Below the pieces are notes generated by a model. The model was not told the DNA's origin, ran no database searches, and worked only from the letters and a program-made list of their open reading frames with translations. Of a DNA stretch of 48,387 nt, positions 45,671 through 48,387 are shown one piece after another. Both the position numbers and the translations under genes were made by a program. This stretch comes from Bryobacterales bacterium (GTDB taxonomy: Bacteria > Acidobacteriota > Terriglobia > Bryobacterales > Bryobacteraceae). Numbering within the stretch: the stretch's first letter is position 1; the number at the start of each line of letters is the position of its first letter. The stretch covers positions 1 to 48,387 of the forward strand of contig JAEUQE010000037.1 in assembly GCA_016789785.1 (NCBI GenBank), read 5' to 3'.

Positions 45671-48387
45671 ATGTCGCAGCAGGAACAGGACTATATCCAC
45701 ACAGGTCTTCCCCCGAAGCAGGGAATGTACGATCCCTCCTACGAGAAAGACGCCTGTGGTATCGGGTTCATTGTCAACATCAAAGGCGAGAAGTCGCACG
45801 ACATTATCCAGAAGGGGATTCAGATCCTGATCAACCTCACCCACCGGGGCGCTTGTGGCTGCGACCCCGAGACGGGTGACGGCGCTGGCATCACCATTCA
45901 GATTCCGCACAAGTTCTTTCAGCGGGAGTGCGCCAAGCTTGGCTTCACGCTTCCGCTTCCGGGCGAATATGGCGTGGCGATGTGCTTCCTGCCCGTGGAG
46001 ACCCACTCCCGTACTCGTTGCGAAGGTATTCTCGAACGCGTCGCCCGTGAGGAAGGGCTCGAAGTACTCGGCTGGCGGGACACACCGGTCCACGGCAACG
46101 AGATCGGCCGTCTGGCGAGGTCCACGCAGCCCTACATCGAGCAACTCTTCCTTGGCAAGGGCGACATCGGGATGACGCAGGATGAGTTGGAGCGCAAGCT
46201 GTTCATCGTGCACAAGCGCGCCGAAGCGGAAATCGCCGCCGCCGATTTCAAAGAGTCCGGCTTTTTCTATCTCCCGTCGATTTCGACGCGCACCATCGTC
46301 TACAAGGGTCTGCTGCTTTCGGACCAGATCTTGCGCTTTTATGGCGAGCTGAACGATCCCGACGTGATGAGCGCGCTCTGCATGGTGCATCAGCGCTTCT
46401 CGACCAACACATTCCCGACCTGGCAACTGGCGCATCCATTCCGCTACGTTTGCCACAACGGCGAAATCAACACGGTTCGCGGGAATGTGAGCTGGATGTC
46501 GGCGCGCCAAAAGGTTCTCGCCAGTCCGTTGTTCGGCGATGACATCTCGAAGCTTTATCCGGTGTGTGTGCCCGGCGGGTCGGACTCGGCCATGCTGGAC
46601 AACGCAATCGAACTGCTGTTTCAGACGGGCCGCGAACTTCCGCACGTGATGTCGATGCTGATTCCGGAAGCCTGGGATCACGATGTGACCATGCCGGACG
46701 AGAAGCGCGCTTATTACGAGTACCATGCGTCGCTGATGGAGCCATGGGATGGTCCCGCCGCGATCGCGTTCACGGATGGCCGCGTGATTGGGGCGACGTT
46801 GGACCGGAACGGTCTTCGGCCTGCGCGGTATGTGGTGACTCACAACGGCGTCCTGATCATGTCCTCAGAGACCGGAGTGCTTCCGGTGAAGCCCGAAGAG
46901 GTGAAATTCAAAGGCCGCCTTCAGCCTGGCAAGATGCTGCTCGCCGACCTGGAAGAGGGCCGCATTATTCCAGACGAAGAGTTGAAGTCGAAGCTTGCCG
47001 CCCGCCAGCCTTACGGCGACTGGCTGAAGCAGCACCAGATCACGCTGGAGCGGCTGCCGACCCCACCGCGGTGGCATCCCACCGACTTCGAGACGCTGCT
47101 GGAGCGGCAGCGCGCGTTCGGTTACACCGATGAAGATGTCCGCATGATCATGAGCGCGATGGCCGGTGGCGGTGAAGAACCAATCGGGTCCATGGGCACG
47201 GACACTCCGCTCGCCTGTTTGTCCGACAAGCCGCAGCCTCTGTTCCATTACTTCAAGCAGCTCTTCGCGCAGGTGACGAATCCCGCTATTGATCCGATTC
47301 GCGAAGAGATGGTGATGTCGCTGACCTCCTATATCGGGACGGAGCGCAACATCCTGATGGAAACGCCGGAGCACTGCCACACACTGAAGCTCACGCAGCC
47401 GATCCTCACGAACTACGATCTCGAAAAGCTGCGCCGTGTTTCCTGGGGTGATCTCCTCTCGGCCACGTTGTCCATGACGTTCCGTGTGGACGGTGGAGAG
47501 AAGGAGTTGGAGCGCGCCCTTGATAGCCTTTGCCGGCGTGCGTCGCGCGCGGTGAAAGACGGCTACACGCTGCTGGTGCTCTCCGATCGCGGCGTCGATC
47601 GCGACTACGCGCCGATCCCGAGCCTTCTGGCGCTATCGGCTGTGCATCATCATTTGATCCGCGAAGGCACGCGCACGCAGGTGGCTCTGATTGTGGAGTC
47701 CGGCGAACCGCGTGAGGTGATGCACTTCGCTCTGCTGATCGGCTACGGCGCAAGCGCGATCAACCCGTACCTGGCGATTGAGACGCTGGAAGACATGCAC
47801 CGTCAAGGTCAGCTTCCGGACGGTGTGAGCTTTGAAACGGCGCTGAAGAACTTCAAGAAGGCGATCAACAAAGGGCTGCTGAAGGTCTTCTCGAAGATGG
47901 GCATTTCCACGCTGCAGAGCTATCGCGGTGCGCAGATCTTTGAAGCGATTGGTCTGGACCAGGAGATGGTGGACAAGTATTTCACGGGTACGGCGTCGCG
48001 CATCGGTGGAATCGGCCTGGAGGTGCTGGCCAGGGAAGCGCGCATGAAGCACGACCTTGGCTTCCGCCCCGTGCACGAATCCGACACCGACTTGCCGATC
48101 GGCGGAAACTACCACTACCGTGTGCGCGGCGAGTATCACATGCTGAATCCCACGTCGATCAGCAAGTTGCAGCACGCATCGATTCAGAACAGCTACAAGA
48201 CATACGAAGAGTTCGCGCAAACCATCGACGATCAGAATCGGGAACTTTGCACCATTCGTGGCCTGATGGATTTCAAGTGGTCCAGAACGCCGCTGCCCAT
48301 TGAGGAAGTGGAGCCGGCCGCGGAGATTGTGAAGCGGTTCGCGACGGGTGCGATGTCCTTCGGCTCGATCTCGAAGGAGGCGCACGA
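45671..48387 (+). CDS. gltB: Glutamate synthase large subunit (5' part, runs off the window)
   Basis: 905 codons are present and no stop is reached. The class II glutaminase domain starts after a propeptide of 28 residues: C29 in EKDACGIGFIVN would be the N-terminal nucleophile after cleavage. LTHRGACGCDPETGDGAG, HQRFSTNTFPTWQLAHPFRY, and CHNGEINT are conserved glutaminase motifs. The central domain follows, and the window ends inside the FMN-binding synthase domain (RFATGAMSFGSISKEAH). With NADPH or ferredoxin it makes two glutamates from glutamine and 2-oxoglutarate. Clear upstream promoter and operator. Confidence 0.98.
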   Translation, partial: MSQQEQDYIHTGLPPKQGMYDPSYEKDACGIGFIVNIKGEKSHDIIQKGIQILINLTHRGACGCDPETGDGAGITIQIPHKFFQRECAKLGFTLPLPGEYGVAMCFLPVETHSRTRCEGILERVAREEGLEVLGWRDTPVHGNEIGRLARSTQPYIEQLFLGKGDIGMTQDELERKLFIVHKRAEAEIAAADFKESGFFYLPSISTRTIVYKGLLLSDQILRFYGELNDPDVMSALCMVHQRFSTNTFPTWQLAHPFRYVCHNGEINTVRGNVSWMSARQKVLASPLFGDDISKLYPVCVPGGSDSAMLDNAIELLFQTGRELPHVMSMLIPEAWDHDVTMPDEKRAYYEYHASLMEPWDGPAAIAFTDGRVIGATLDRNGLRPARYVVTHNGVLIMSSETGVLPVKPEEVKFKGRLQPGKMLLADLEEGRIIPDEELKSKLAARQPYGDWLKQHQITLERLPTPPRWHPTDFETLLERQRAFGYTDEDVRMIMSAMAGGGEEPIGSMGTDTPLACLSDKPQPLFHYFKQLFAQVTNPAIDPIREEMVMSLTSYIGTERNILMETPEHCHTLKLTQPILTNYDLEKLRRVSWGDLLSATLSMTFRVDGGEKELERALDSLCRRASRAVKDGYTLLVLSDRGVDRDYAPIPSLLALSAVHHHLIREGTRTQVALIVESGEPREVMHFALLIGYGASAINPYLAIETLEDMHRQGQLPDGVSFETALKNFKKAINKGLLKVFSKMGISTLQSYRGAQIFEAIGLDQEMVDKYFTGTASRIGGIGLEVLAREARMKHDLGFRPVHESDTDLPIGGNYHYRVRGEYHMLNPTSISKLQHASIQNSYKTYEEFAQTIDDQNRELCTIRGLMDFKWSRTPLPIEEVEPAAEIVKRFATGAMSFGSISKEAH

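Noticed and set aside
45584..46843. 419-codon minus-strand ORF over gltB
   Set aside because: Shadow of gltB, which has all conserved motifs on the plus strand.

Overview
The window is a chromosomal segment of a GC-rich bacterium, most likely an acidobacterium of the Solibacter/Bryobacter type. The pointers are two proteins ending in the Solibacter-type C-terminal beta domain (TIGR03437 family), a VWFA-related protein of the TIGR03436 type, a very large TonB-dependent receptor with an N-terminal carboxypeptidase-regulatory-like domain, an SBBP-repeat secreted protein, and a secreted protein ending in SLH-like repeats. This is family-level recognition by eye; no 16S gene or tRNA is present.

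Layout. 1-2331: end of an unknown gene, a leader full of hairpins, and an atypical pyruvate kinase. 2333-7846 (minus): pyrimidine operon pyrR-pyrB-pyrC followed by a UPF0182 membrane protein. 8100-9967 (minus): GT-C type membrane glycosyltransferase with a coupled small membrane protein. 10012-12160: a decayed amidase next to an anti-phage-type cytidine deaminase (DCD/AvcD-like) with a translationally coupled 62-residue ORF. 12210-16181: secreted nucleoside-hydrolase-like protein (minus) and an SBBP/BACON secreted protein (plus). 16349-18498: groES-groEL with promoter, inverted repeat and terminator. 18952-23088: TonB receptor and VWFA-related protein, divergent. 23034-25710 (minus): hemC, a cobA-hemD fusion and a small acidic protein, all coupled by ATGA overlaps. 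25841-27714: a small secreted protein, a LecA-like lectin-domain protein and a GNAT acetyltransferase. 28074-33379: accessory island with a Fic protein behind a strong palindrome, a large adenine-specific DNA methyltransferase and an overlapping PD-(D/E)XK-type nuclease. 33630-34140: frame-broken member of a dispersed family. 34315-37113 (minus): cysK, an Rrf2-type regulator, a lipoprotein-like/LEA-like protein and a zinc-ribbon AIM24 protein. 37152-44252: three large secreted proteins. 44290-48387: an MFS transporter and the 5' part of gltB, which runs off the end.

Core metabolism (pyrimidines, tetrapyrroles, cysteine, glutamate, chaperonin) alternates with two defence-like islands. The best candidates for something undescribed are the deaminase plus its coupled small ORF at 10419-12160 and the methyltransferase/nuclease pair at 29620-33379. 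All functions are assigned from motifs read in the translations; no database search was possible.
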